From positions 1 to 5,920 of the forward strand of contig VXRI01000133.1 in the NCBI GenBank assembly GCA_009838595.1: a DNA stretch of 5,920 bases, given 5' to 3'. The translations under genes and the position numbers were made by a program. Within the stretch, counting starts at the first letter, position 1; the number at the start of each line of letters is the position of its first letter. Source of the stretch: Chloroflexota bacterium. GTDB lineage: Bacteria; Chloroflexota; Dehalococcoidia; Lucifugimonadales; JADFKI01. Shown here one piece after another: positions 1 to 5,027 of the stretch. The notes under the pieces were generated by a model, which did no database searches, was not told the origin of the DNA, and saw nothing but the letters and a program-made list of their open reading frames with translations.

Positions 1-9
1 ATGGCGCAT

Positions 10-24
10 CCTCGTGGCTTTTTC
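10..24 (+). terminator. Possible right half of an upstream terminator
   Basis: The bases CCTCGTGGC followed by TTTTT have the form of the 3' arm and T-run of an intrinsic terminator. The two complete terminators of this window also end in GGCTTTTTG. The matching left arm (GCCACGAGG) would lie before base 1 and cannot be seen, so this is an inference from resemblance only. Confidence 0.25.
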
Positions 25-96
25 AACTATGTCTTAAACTAGCACCAATGGTTACATAAGTGCATAAAGATATTTGAATGTAAGAAAGGAAGAGCA

Positions 97-162
97 TTGA
101 AGACTAAGAGAGCGAAGCAGCCCGTCAGACCGACGAGCTACCCGAATATAGGGCAGCGGTGA
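97..162 (+). CDS. Possible 21-aa leader ORF, TTG start
   Basis: A ribosome site (AAGGA, 86-90, inside AAGGAAGAG) lies six bases before a TTG codon that opens a 21-codon basic ORF beginning MKTKRAKQP. Its TGA stop (160-162) overlaps the GTG start of the next ORF as GTGA, a classic arrangement for translational coupling. I do not recognise the peptide. The alternative is that TTG 97 is the true start of the large downstream gene and a one-base change near 105-110 has put the start out of frame. From 108 on, the next gene's frame already reads like protein (ESEAARQTDELPEYRAAV) well before its GTG. Evidence for a real leader peptide is therefore only the ribosome site and the overlap. Confidence 0.25.
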   Translation: MKTKRAKQPVRPTSYPNIGQR

Positions 163-476
163 ACTGGGCAGTTGATATCAGAACGAAAGCCGAGAGGGAG
201 ATAGCGCGAGACGCGGTCTCCGTGCCGGCGGGCGTACTCCAGTGGCTGGACGATCTCTCCGGGCGCGGGGAGATTTCGGAGCGCGAGCGCGATGCTGTCA
301 ACCTTTGGAACGGCGTAGGGTCATCCAATCGGAGCTACACGCTGCAAGTAATTATGAAAAACGTCGCGCTGCTGCCCGAAGCGAAAGCCGATGTGCCTCG
401 CTGGTGGATGCGGCAGGTTCGAGCGCGTCGAGCGGCTGAATTTCAATGCGTTGCGGGAAACTCATTACGCCTGTAA
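159..476 (+). CDS. N-terminal part of split cysteine-rich gene (hypothetical)
   Basis: This 105-aa ORF begins at GTG 159, with a modest AGGG ribosome site at 150-153. No family is recognised. The first ~85 residues look like real soluble, mostly helical protein (charged stretches such as RTKAEREIARDAV and GEISERERDAV, ending VALLPEAKADVPRWWMRQ). The last ~18 residues are arginine/alanine-rich and look like off-frame translation. The frame that becomes protein-like from about base 415 is +1 relative to this one and continues to 1473. The ORF is therefore probably the front part of the next entry, separated by a one-base frameshift somewhere in 358-476. Codons from 108 to 158 in the same frame also look coding but have no start codon. 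If the two ORFs are truly independent, this would be a free-standing orphan protein. Confidence 0.5.
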   Translation: MNWAVDIRTKAEREIARDAVSVPAGVLQWLDDLSGRGEISERERDAVNLWNGVGSSNRSYTLQVIMKNVALLPEAKADVPRWWMRQVRARRAAEFQCVAGNSLRL

Positions 477-1473
477 GAGCGAAACGGACCGGCTGCTGAA
501 AAGCGTCCTCCGAAAGAGCGAAACGGCGCTGCTTGACGACATGCCGCCCATCACCGACCTCCTCCGGATGCTTACCGACGATATGGCTGCGACATCCGAG
601 AGAGACTGCAGGCGCATTCCGCTGTCGGAGATTGCCTATATGCTGGACTCGCTGGAGCGGATATGCTGCCTGGCGACGGACAGCAAGCATGACGGGCGCG
701 CAGGACGAAGCGTGGATGGTGTCAGGAGCGAGCTCGGACTGCTGGGGCTTGACTTCGAGGAAGACTGTGGGTTCATCTGGGACGCCGAGACTGTGCGCGA
801 TGCCGTGCGACGCTACGGCGAGCGGATGCGCGCCTGCGCCAGATGCTTTAACTGGCACGTAGTGAGCGAAAATGATGTGGATTACGAATGGAAGAGCAAC
901 TGCGTCATCTGTCAGGACAGTCTGTACATGGCGTTATTCGGTGAGGAAGACGAGCATAAGCGGCAGTCGCTACGCTATGACGCAGATGCGATAGAGAGTC
1001 TGCGGTATCTGACGCGCTCCATCGTGGAGGATACGAGAGACATCAGCGTCAAGCTGGCGCTGGTGTCCGGAACGACGGTGAACGATGCAAGACGGATGCT
1101 CGCGAACGGAGCGCCGTCCGATATGGAAAGTGTTGAACTGAAGCCCTGCCCACTCGCCTCCTCTTGCGACTCGCTGTGCGGCAAGCTGCAGCGCAGCGGC
1201 AGACGTAAGTTTCCGGTTGCGTCGTTCAGCGGACGATACAGGGACTGCCACCTGTACGGCGCGGTAAGCATGACTCCTGACGACGCAGATGAAGAACTGT
1301 GCGAGCGAATTGCCTCCGCCTGTATTGAACAAGTGAGGATGTTTATGGCAGAAGACAAGACGCACCATTCGGCTGCGCGGGCGATTGAGCTCTGGACGGC
1401 AATGCAGGAGCGCTACGAAGATGTCCCGACTGCGCCGGAGAACCGTCTGACCGTACAGACGGCGATGTTCTAG
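391..1473 (+). CDS. Cysteine-rich hypothetical protein, likely metal-binding
   Basis: The frame is open from 358; ATG 391 is the first ATG but has no ribosome site, and neither has TTG 451. This supports the view that the ORF is the continuation of the one at 159 after a frameshift. Numbering from ATG 391, the 360-aa product has two cysteine groups. The first is CxxC...CxxC (C149, C152, C171, C174), the form of a zinc ribbon. The second is C-x5-C-x3-C-x22-C (C253, C259, C263, C286), starting CPLASSC, a spacing that could hold zinc or an iron-sulfur cluster. The rest is predicted helical and charged, with no signal peptide or membrane segment. A 13-codon spaced duplication of KSET occurs near residues 29-45. 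I do not recognise the family. Its position at the head of a mobile-element-like region would fit a nucleic-acid-binding replication or regulatory protein, but nothing catalytic is visible. It ends 30 bp before a strong terminator, so it is the last gene of its transcript. Confidence 0.7.
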   Translation: MCLAGGCGRFERVERLNFNALRETHYACKSETDRLLKSVLRKSETALLDDMPPITDLLRMLTDDMAATSERDCRRIPLSEIAYMLDSLERICCLATDSKHDGRAGRSVDGVRSELGLLGLDFEEDCGFIWDAETVRDAVRRYGERMRACARCFNWHVVSENDVDYEWKSNCVICQDSLYMALFGEEDEHKRQSLRYDADAIESLRYLTRSIVEDTRDISVKLALVSGTTVNDARRMLANGAPSDMESVELKPCPLASSCDSLCGKLQRSGRRKFPVASFSGRYRDCHLYGAVSMTPDDADEELCERIASACIEQVRMFMAEDKTHHSAARAIELWTAMQERYEDVPTAPENRLTVQTAMF

Positions 1474-1502
1474 CCCTACTGAGGCGTACATACATATCAA
1501 TG

Positions 1503-1538
1503 AAGCCACTTCCGTTGCTCGGAAGTGGCTTTTTGTTT
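1503..1538 (+). terminator. Intrinsic terminator after the cysteine-rich gene
   Basis: AAGCCACTTCCG (1503-1514) and CGGAAGTGGCTT (1520-1531) form a perfect 12-bp stem with loop TTGCT, followed by a T-rich tail (TTTTTGTTT, 1530-1538). This separates the 391-1473 gene from the following operon. An ATG at 1500, in frame with the next gene, lies at the foot of this stem and is unlikely to be used. Confidence 0.9.
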
Positions 1539-1559
1539 GGAACGAAAAAGAGTGTAGAT

Positions 1560-1808
1560 ATGCTCGCTAACGACAACATCAACGAAGATCCGACAGTAGA
1601 GATATATGACTTGGAGCTGCTTCGCAACATAGAGGCGAAGCGTGAGAGCGACGAGCTGAACGATACGGATCGTGTCAGCGCATTCGGACCTGACGATACT
1701 GTCAGGCTTTACAGCCCATTTGGGCATGGCGCGTCAGATGAAGTTTTCAGCGGCATCTGTCGCGCGAACTTCATCGCGCTCAACCCTGAACCCTTTGGAG
1801 AAGGCTGA
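1560..1808 (+). CDS. 82-aa hypothetical protein
   Basis: This small acidic protein is not recognised. The ATG at 1560 is preferred: it lies just downstream of the terminator and follows a weak purine-rich ribosome site (AAAGAG, 1547-1552, seven bases away). The in-frame ATG 1500 would make the terminator stem coding. The product (MLANDNINEDPTVEIYDLELL...) is hydrophilic, has no membrane segment and has a single cysteine in the segment FSGICRANF. Its TGA overlaps the ATG of the next gene (bases 1806-1810), so the two are almost certainly co-translated. As first gene of the operon leading to the Rad52-like protein it may be an accessory factor of the element, but no function can be assigned. 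Confidence 0.7.
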   Translation: MLANDNINEDPTVEIYDLELLRNIEAKRESDELNDTDRVSAFGPDDTVRLYSPFGHGASDEVFSGICRANFIALNPEPFGEG

Positions 1809-2002
1809 TGGAACTTGTGAAGGAACAGATCGCGAGCGGGCTTCGCTCACTGGGGGTCGGACTGATACAGACTATTCCTACCTTTCTTATAGTCGTTTGG
1901 CTCTTGGCGGCGACGGTCGGCTGGGGCATTACCGACTTGTTGGGTTGGATAGCGGCTTCGCAGCCGATTAGCCCGCTTTGGGAACTGATACTAGGCGCGT
2001 AG
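1808..2002 (+). CDS. Small integral membrane protein, 64 aa
   Basis: The ATG overlaps the stop of the preceding gene by one base, and a GGAG ribosome site (1797-1800, seven bases upstream) lies inside the end of that gene. This is good evidence for translational coupling. The product starts with a short amphipathic stretch (MELVKEQIASGLRSLG). A long hydrophobic segment at about residues 17-42 (core PTFLIVVWLLAATVGWGI) forms one clear transmembrane helix. A second, weaker hydrophobic stretch (LLGWIAA, residues 44-50, then PLWELILGA) may be a second helix or a membrane-lying end. There is no cleavable-signal pattern. The size and shape resemble small phage membrane proteins such as holin-like or superinfection-exclusion peptides, but no family motif supports either. 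The next gene, 29 bp downstream, is the Rad52-like gene. Confidence 0.75.
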   Translation: MELVKEQIASGLRSLGVGLIQTIPTFLIVVWLLAATVGWGITDLLGWIAASQPISPLWELILGA

Positions 2003-2019
2003 TCGGGTAAGAGCATAAG

Positions 2020-2024
2020 AGGAG
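2020..2024 (+). promoter_or_regulatory. Ribosome binding site fixing a TTG start
   Basis: AGGAG lies seven bases before TTG 2032. No ATG or GTG with a comparable site occurs nearby in frame, so this site decides the start of the Rad52-like gene. Confidence 0.8.
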
Positions 2025-2031
2025 AAGCGAA

Positions 2032-2988
2032 TTGGTAGAGCGAAATGGACACTATGGCGAAGGTTTCGCGGCACAAAGCGGTGGGCTTTCGGAAGAGATT
2101 CGGGAACTGCTGCGGAAGCCGCTGGACGTCAGTCTGGTGAAGCAGCGCAAGGGACCGGGTGGACGCTCGCTGTCCTACATCGAGTCCTACACGGTCATAG
2201 ACCAGGCGAATCGGATATTCGGTGAGGGCAACTGGCGCTACGAGGTGACGGACGGACCTACCCTGCGCCGGATTGAAATAGTGGACCGGCATACAGGGGA
2301 GGTTACGAAAGTGGAGCAGTATTACACGGCTCGTGTTGCGGTGTATCTGTATGGGCGGAAGATGTTCGAGGATGTAGGTTCAAATATAGTGGCTGCGCCT
2401 CGGGAGGGCAACACGCCGGGCGCGGAGGCGCACGAGACGAGTTATAAGGGCTGCGTTTCGGATGCCTTGAAGCGGGCGATGCGCGGCTTTGGCGCGCAGT
2501 TCGGCAACAGCCTATATGCGGGAGATGGCGCGCAGGGCGCAGTTAATTCCGATCCGAACGCGCCCGCCTGTCCTGTTCATGGAACAGGGCGGCATGTGCG
2601 GCGGAGCAGCCGCGGAGACGGCTACTACTGCGCTCACAAGCTGCGTGACGGCTCGTACTGCGCGGCGACTCCTAGAAGGCCCACTTCGTCGCAGCCTCCC
2701 CCTCGATACGAGCAGACCGGCGACGGCCCCGTGCCAATTGAAGATGACTGGGGATATCCAGACGACGCTCAGAACGGCGTGTCCGGTGGAAACGCTTCGG
2801 AGGGCGCTCCCACATGGCAAAACTTGCATGACGTGTATATGAAGTTTGCTGAAATGGCCGGGGTTGCGCCGGAGCAGGTTGCCGCCGGCTTCGAGAAGCG
2901 CTTTGGCAGGCCGCTGCAAGAGGCAACTGTCGATGAACTGGCGCTGCTTGTGCAGAAGGCGCAGCAGATAGTGTCGGAGCAGAGCTAG
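2032..2988 (+). CDS. Rad52/Rad22-family single-strand annealing protein
   Basis: The 318-aa product carries the Rad52-type annealing core at about residues 19-163. It shows YTVIDQANRIFGEGNWRYEV (51-70), a beta region with VEQYYTARVAVYLYG (94-108), and the family signature YKGCVSDALKRAMRGFG followed by GNSLY (138-162), which matches the KxAVTDxLKRALRxFGxxxGN pattern of Rad52. These proteins form rings that anneal complementary single strands during recombination; phages and plasmids use them as recombinases. After the core comes a zinc-ribbon-like insert with CPVH (C180, H183), C200 in GYYC and C210 in SYC. A disordered Pro/Ser/Gly-rich linker follows (212-261), then a helical C-terminal domain (262-318). 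The insert and tail could bind DNA or partner proteins (inference). The gene is third in an operon with the 82-aa and membrane-protein genes. No exonuclease or SSB gene, common partners of such proteins, lies in the window. Family assignment is confident; biological role is inferred. Confidence 0.9.
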   Translation: MVERNGHYGEGFAAQSGGLSEEIRELLRKPLDVSLVKQRKGPGGRSLSYIESYTVIDQANRIFGEGNWRYEVTDGPTLRRIEIVDRHTGEVTKVEQYYTARVAVYLYGRKMFEDVGSNIVAAPREGNTPGAEAHETSYKGCVSDALKRAMRGFGAQFGNSLYAGDGAQGAVNSDPNAPACPVHGTGRHVRRSSRGDGYYCAHKLRDGSYCAATPRRPTSSQPPPRYEQTGDGPVPIEDDWGYPDDAQNGVSGGNASEGAPTWQNLHDVYMKFAEMAGVAPEQVAAGFEKRFGRPLQEATVDELALLVQKAQQIVSEQS

Positions 2989-2996
2989 ATAGACAC

Positions 2997-3024
2997 GGGG
3001 GACGAATCTGCCGGTTCGTCTCCT
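2997..3024 (+). terminator. Hairpin after the Rad52-like gene, weak terminator
   Basis: GGGGACGAA (2998-3006) pairs with TTCGTCTCC (3015-3023) through nine base pairs with one G-U wobble, and G2997 can add a wobble with T3024; the loop is TCTGCCGG. It begins nine bases after the stop codon. The downstream bases (TGCTTAG) are not a T-run, so it may act as a weak or factor-assisted terminator or as a 3'-end stabiliser. Confidence 0.5.
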
Positions 3025-3075
3025 GCTTAGCAAAGAACTGTAAGTTGCTGACCGGAATTGCAATCAATCTGTCGG

Positions 3076-3163
3076 GTGAGTGACTTTATTGTCTCACAGA
3101 ATAGAGCATATGCAATACTTGGCGCTCGAAAATTACCTGAAATTGCTCAAAGTGAGACTTTAT
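3076..3163 (+). promoter_or_regulatory. Repeated GTGAGAC sites in the gene-free gap
   Basis: The 221-bp gap between the Rad52-like gene and the MGYTHY gene has no supportable ORF and is more AT-rich than its flanks. It contains GTGAGACTTTAT (3152-3163), a close copy with a two-base insertion (GTGAG-TG-ACTTTAT, 3076-3089), and the inverse GTCTCAC (3091-3097). The latter two form an imperfect inverted repeat around TTTATT. Such spaced repeats in a divergence-free gap are candidates for operator sites upstream of the next operon. I found no convincing -35/-10 pair. Confidence 0.3.
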
Positions 3164-3197
3164 CAGATGTAGATTAGCAGATATTGATACTACCGAT

Positions 3198-3202
3198 GGA
3201 GG
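3198..3202 (+). promoter_or_regulatory. Ribosome binding site fixing a TTG start
   Basis: GGAGG lies seven bases before TTG 3210. This start makes the protein begin MGYTHYYE, matching the invariant N-terminus of its family, so site and homology agree. Confidence 0.85.
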
Positions 3203-3209
3203 TTTTGAG

Positions 3210-3671
3210 TTGGGCTATACGCATTACTACGAGATTATTGACGAAAACGCAGACCTTAAGGTCGTGGAAATCGGGCGAGACATCGCAGAGGTCATCCGGC
3301 GCTGCGAAATCCCGATAGGAGACGGAAACGGAACACCGGACAGCGCACCGCAGATTACGAAGAAAGCCGCTATTTTCAACGGGCTCAAGCCGAACGATTA
3401 CGAGCGGTTTTGCTATCCGCCAGACTTTGAACTCAACAAGCGTTGCGGGCTTAGAGCGGGCTTCGAGTTCTCCAAGACGGCGCGCCGCCCGTATGACATC
3501 GTTGTCTGCGTGGCGCTGCTCGTTCTGAAGCATCATCTGGGAGAAGGGGTTCGCATCAGTTCGGACGGACGCCTCAATGAACTGGGGTGGCGCAAGGCGA
3601 TTGCGCTGCACGACTACATATTCAAAGACCGAGACGGTGAGACGCTCGCGGCAGAGTTAACGAAGCAATAG
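3210..3671 (+). CDS. MGYTHY-family phage/plasmid conserved protein
   Basis: The 153-aa product belongs to a family of unknown function, common in phages, prophages and plasmids, whose members begin MGYTHYW or similar (family recalled, not searched). Visible signatures are MGYTHYY (1-7), GDGNGTP (37-43), FNG (56-58), ERFCYPPDF (65-73), EFSKTARRPYD (86-96) followed by a hydrophobic helix (IVVCVALLVLKHHL), ISSDG (116-120), and W127 in the tail. In recalled members the same order recurs: a small gapped Asp/Gly motif, an FNG, an aromatic ETF-type segment, a (C/S)KTARKPYD block and a V-SSDG block. Length is about normal for the family, so it seems intact. The TTG start is set by a strong GGAGG site. 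It is the first gene of the downstream cluster, 46 bp... 63 bp counting from its stop to the next ATG, with a hairpin leader in between. No biochemical role is known to me. Confidence 0.85.
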   Translation: MGYTHYYEIIDENADLKVVEIGRDIAEVIRRCEIPIGDGNGTPDSAPQITKKAAIFNGLKPNDYERFCYPPDFELNKRCGLRAGFEFSKTARRPYDIVVCVALLVLKHHLGEGVRISSDGRLNELGWRKAIALHDYIFKDRDGETLAAELTKQ

Positions 3672-3686
3672 TAACAAGGATTTGAC

Positions 3687-3731
3687 AGCCCAACCATCAA
3701 GGTTGGGGCTTCTGCATTGCAGAAGGAGTTG
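3687..3731 (+). promoter_or_regulatory. Hairpin-plus-ribosome-site leader, copy A
   Basis: AGCCCAACC (3687-3695) pairs with GGTTGGGGCT (3701-3710) around loop ATCAA, with one bulged G. The 3' arm runs into TTCTGCATTGCA and then GAAGGAGTTG (3722-3731), which contains the ribosome site of the gene starting at 3735. A near-identical 3' flank precedes the gene at 5078 (copy B). It could be a degenerate terminator with an interrupted T-run, an RNA-stability element, or a start-associated regulatory hairpin. Confidence 0.65.
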
Positions 3732-3734
3732 GCA

Positions 3735-4436
3735 ATGGGCTGGACATTTGATACGGAAGCCAACCATATACAGAACATCATAAACGACAAGATGCTCGAG
3801 GCAGACGCCTTTGCAGTCCATGTAGCGGGCGAACCGCTCTCCGTTACGGAGCGCAACATTGTACGCGACAACCGCAGTTATGGCTTGACCGAACACGATT
3901 ACATCGAGGTCTGGTATCTGGCGGAATCGGCTAAGGACGGCAAGCCCTATATCGGGTTGCTGCTACTAGACTACGAATCCAAGGGCAAGCTGAACAAGCA
4001 CAACAACCGTATGATAATCAACATGCACGGAGACGGTGCGTGGTCCTACTCTTCGCCACTCGTGCAGGTCTGGGGCTGCAAGTGGATGGACGCCTCAATG
4101 CAGCCGTTCTACTACGGCTGTCCACCGGAGTTTCTGGACAGAGCGCCTGCGCGCAGCCGGTACGAGCGTAAGTGGTATGACAAAGTTAGGAACAAGGCGC
4201 AGGCGCCTGTGGTGTGGGACAGCTGGAATAGTAGGCGCAGACGCGCCGGTCTTCTAACTTTGGATTACGAACCGAAAGAGTTTGATACCAGGCGCACTGT
4301 GGCGCTTGAGCGCATAGCACACGAACACGGCGTAAGCAGGGAAGACCTGTTTGACGAGGACACCGAGATAATGCGCGATGAGTGGGAGAATCTTTGCGAT
4401 TCGATGGCAGACCCACTGACGAACGACGCGAACTGA
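3735..4436 (+). CDS. MGW-family conserved mobile-element protein
   Basis: The ATG at 3735 is chosen over an in-frame ATG-less upstream extension because AAGGAG (3723-3728) sits six bases before it and the product then starts MGWTFDTEA, the usual start of its family. The 233-aa protein resembles phage- and plasmid-borne proteins of unknown function that begin MGW and carry a GYKDMDExMGP...CP signature (from memory catalogued as DUF6927; the number is unchecked). Here the signature reads CKWMDASMQPFYYGCP (115-130), followed by LD and a Trp/Arg-rich stretch with ERKWYDKVRNKA (144-155). Earlier segments are DYIEVWYL (55-62) and GKPYIGLLLLDYESKG (69-84), giving a mainly beta domain. The C-terminal third is acidic and helical (from about 180), ending DPLTNDAN. 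It has no membrane segment or signal peptide. It is neighbour to another orphan phage family at 3210, which strengthens the mobile-element reading. Function is unknown. Confidence 0.8.
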   Translation: MGWTFDTEANHIQNIINDKMLEADAFAVHVAGEPLSVTERNIVRDNRSYGLTEHDYIEVWYLAESAKDGKPYIGLLLLDYESKGKLNKHNNRMIINMHGDGAWSYSSPLVQVWGCKWMDASMQPFYYGCPPEFLDRAPARSRYERKWYDKVRNKAQAPVVWDSWNSRRRRAGLLTLDYEPKEFDTRRTVALERIAHEHGVSREDLFDEDTEIMRDEWENLCDSMADPLTNDAN

Positions 4437-4458
4437 ACAACTAACGAACTGTGATGAT

Positions 4459-4502
4459 GAGGGCATTTCCGCCGGATGGTAATGCCCTCTATACGAAAGT
4501 AT
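4459..4502 (+). promoter_or_regulatory. Double hairpin leader of the zinc-ribbon gene
   Basis: GAGGGCATT (4459-4467) and AATGCCCTC (4481-4489) form a perfect 9-bp stem with a 13-base loop that itself contains TCC/GGA. It is followed directly by ATAC-GAAA-GTAT (4491-4502), a small stem capped by a GNRA tetraloop. There is no T-run. The stem contains the only GAGGG ribosome-like sequence and its loop holds ATG 4476, so the structure could mask that start; otherwise it is simply the untranslated leader of a start at 4503-4515. Confidence 0.55.
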
Positions 4503-4508
4503 GTGTTT

Positions 4509-4727
4509 ATGTATATGGAACATGACTGCGCCCTAGACTATGGAGAGTCGGAATGTGAGTGCACACAGAGAGTTCCACAACTGTACGCATGCCAAAACTG
4601 CGGCAGGCGAGGCTACGACATGGATGTCATCTGCAACGTTTGTATCTACAAAATGGTTGATCTGCGACACCAAAATGAACGCAGGCAAAAAATACGCAGG
4701 CTGATAAGAGAATTTGAAGAATTTTAA
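4509..4727 (+). CDS. Small zinc-ribbon protein
   Basis: The start is uncertain. In-frame candidates are ATG 4476, ATG 4482, GTG 4503, ATG 4509 and ATG 4515. The double hairpin occupies 4459-4502, so 4509 is preferred, with a weak GAAAG (4495-4499) nine bases upstream; using 4476 would give 83 aa. From 4509 the product is 72 aa. Its centre holds CQNC and CNVC ten residues apart (CxxC-x10-CxxC), a compact zinc ribbon of the type used to bind nucleic acid or protein. Just before it is a further CEC (ESECECTQ), perhaps an accessory ligand or disulfide pair. The C-terminus is a strongly charged helix (RHQNERRQKIRRLIREFEEF). No specific family is recognised. The shape fits a small phage regulator or DNA/RNA-binding accessory protein, which is inference. 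The next gene starts 15 bp downstream, so the two are probably one transcript. Confidence 0.65.
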   Translation: MYMEHDCALDYGESECECTQRVPQLYACQNCGRRGYDMDVICNVCIYKMVDLRHQNERRQKIRRLIREFEEF

Positions 4728-4742
4728 CTTGGAGAGATGACA

Positions 4743-4994
4743 ATGAAAGAAATTTCGCTTGATCTGATACCTGTGATTGAGATGTACCGCGAGACCAAGG
4801 ATACTGACTTCTGGCACACGCTCCCGCACCCCGATTACTCACACGGCGTAGATGTGCATTTCCTTGAAAACGAAGACGCGCGCGGCGTTTTTGAAATCGC
4901 AGCCTATCCTTGCTACGAACACCGAGGGTCAATTTACACGGATGTAACCACCTTGCTTATGTCCAAGCGGATCGATATGCAAGAGACAGCCTGA
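4743..4994 (+). CDS. 83-aa hypothetical protein
   Basis: ATG 4743 is chosen over ATG 4737 because the ribosome site GGAG (4731-4734) is eight bases from 4743 but only two from 4737. The product begins MKEISLDLIPVIEMYRETKD and is soluble, with aromatic and histidine residues clustered in the middle (FWHTLPHPDYSHGVDVHF). A short region follows that reads as beta strands (GVFEIAAYPCYEHRGSIYT). I recognise no family and see no catalytic pattern; the four histidines near residues 25-38 could bind a metal, which is speculation. It follows the zinc-ribbon gene closely and precedes the copy-B hairpin leader of the next gene. Confidence 0.65.
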   Translation: MKEISLDLIPVIEMYRETKDTDFWHTLPHPDYSHGVDVHFLENEDARGVFEIAAYPCYEHRGSIYTDVTTLLMSKRIDMQETA

Positions 4995-5027
4995 CGGCAT
5001 CGGCTATGCAGGCATTGAACGAATGAA

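Noticed and set aside
1..42. 13-codon ORF starting at base 1
   Set aside because: It has no visible ribosome site, is very short, and overlaps what looks like a terminator arm and T-run.
471..480. RF2-type programmed frameshift site at CTG-TAA-G
   Set aside because: It lacks the CTTTGAC core and an upstream Shine-Dalgarno stimulator, and the residues just before it look off-frame, so the shift more likely occurred earlier and is not programmed.
352..858. 168-codon reverse-strand ORF
   Set aside because: It lies antisense to the forward cysteine-rich gene, has no ribosome site or family motif, and its composition is typical of a shadow frame in GC-rich coding DNA.
1780..2292. 170-codon reverse-strand ORF across the membrane-protein and Rad52-like genes
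   Set aside because: It spans two forward genes with clear ribosome sites and recognisable products; the reverse product has no family features.
2512..3063. 183-codon reverse-strand ORF opposite the Rad52-like C-terminus
   Set aside because: It is antisense to the zinc-ribbon, linker and tail of the Rad52-like protein; its sequence is arginine/serine-rich shadow-like and it would read through the hairpin at 2997.
3682..3687. TTGACA as a -35 promoter element
   Set aside because: It matches the consensus, but no -10-like hexamer lies 16-18 bases downstream; that region is the GGGGCT arm of the hairpin.
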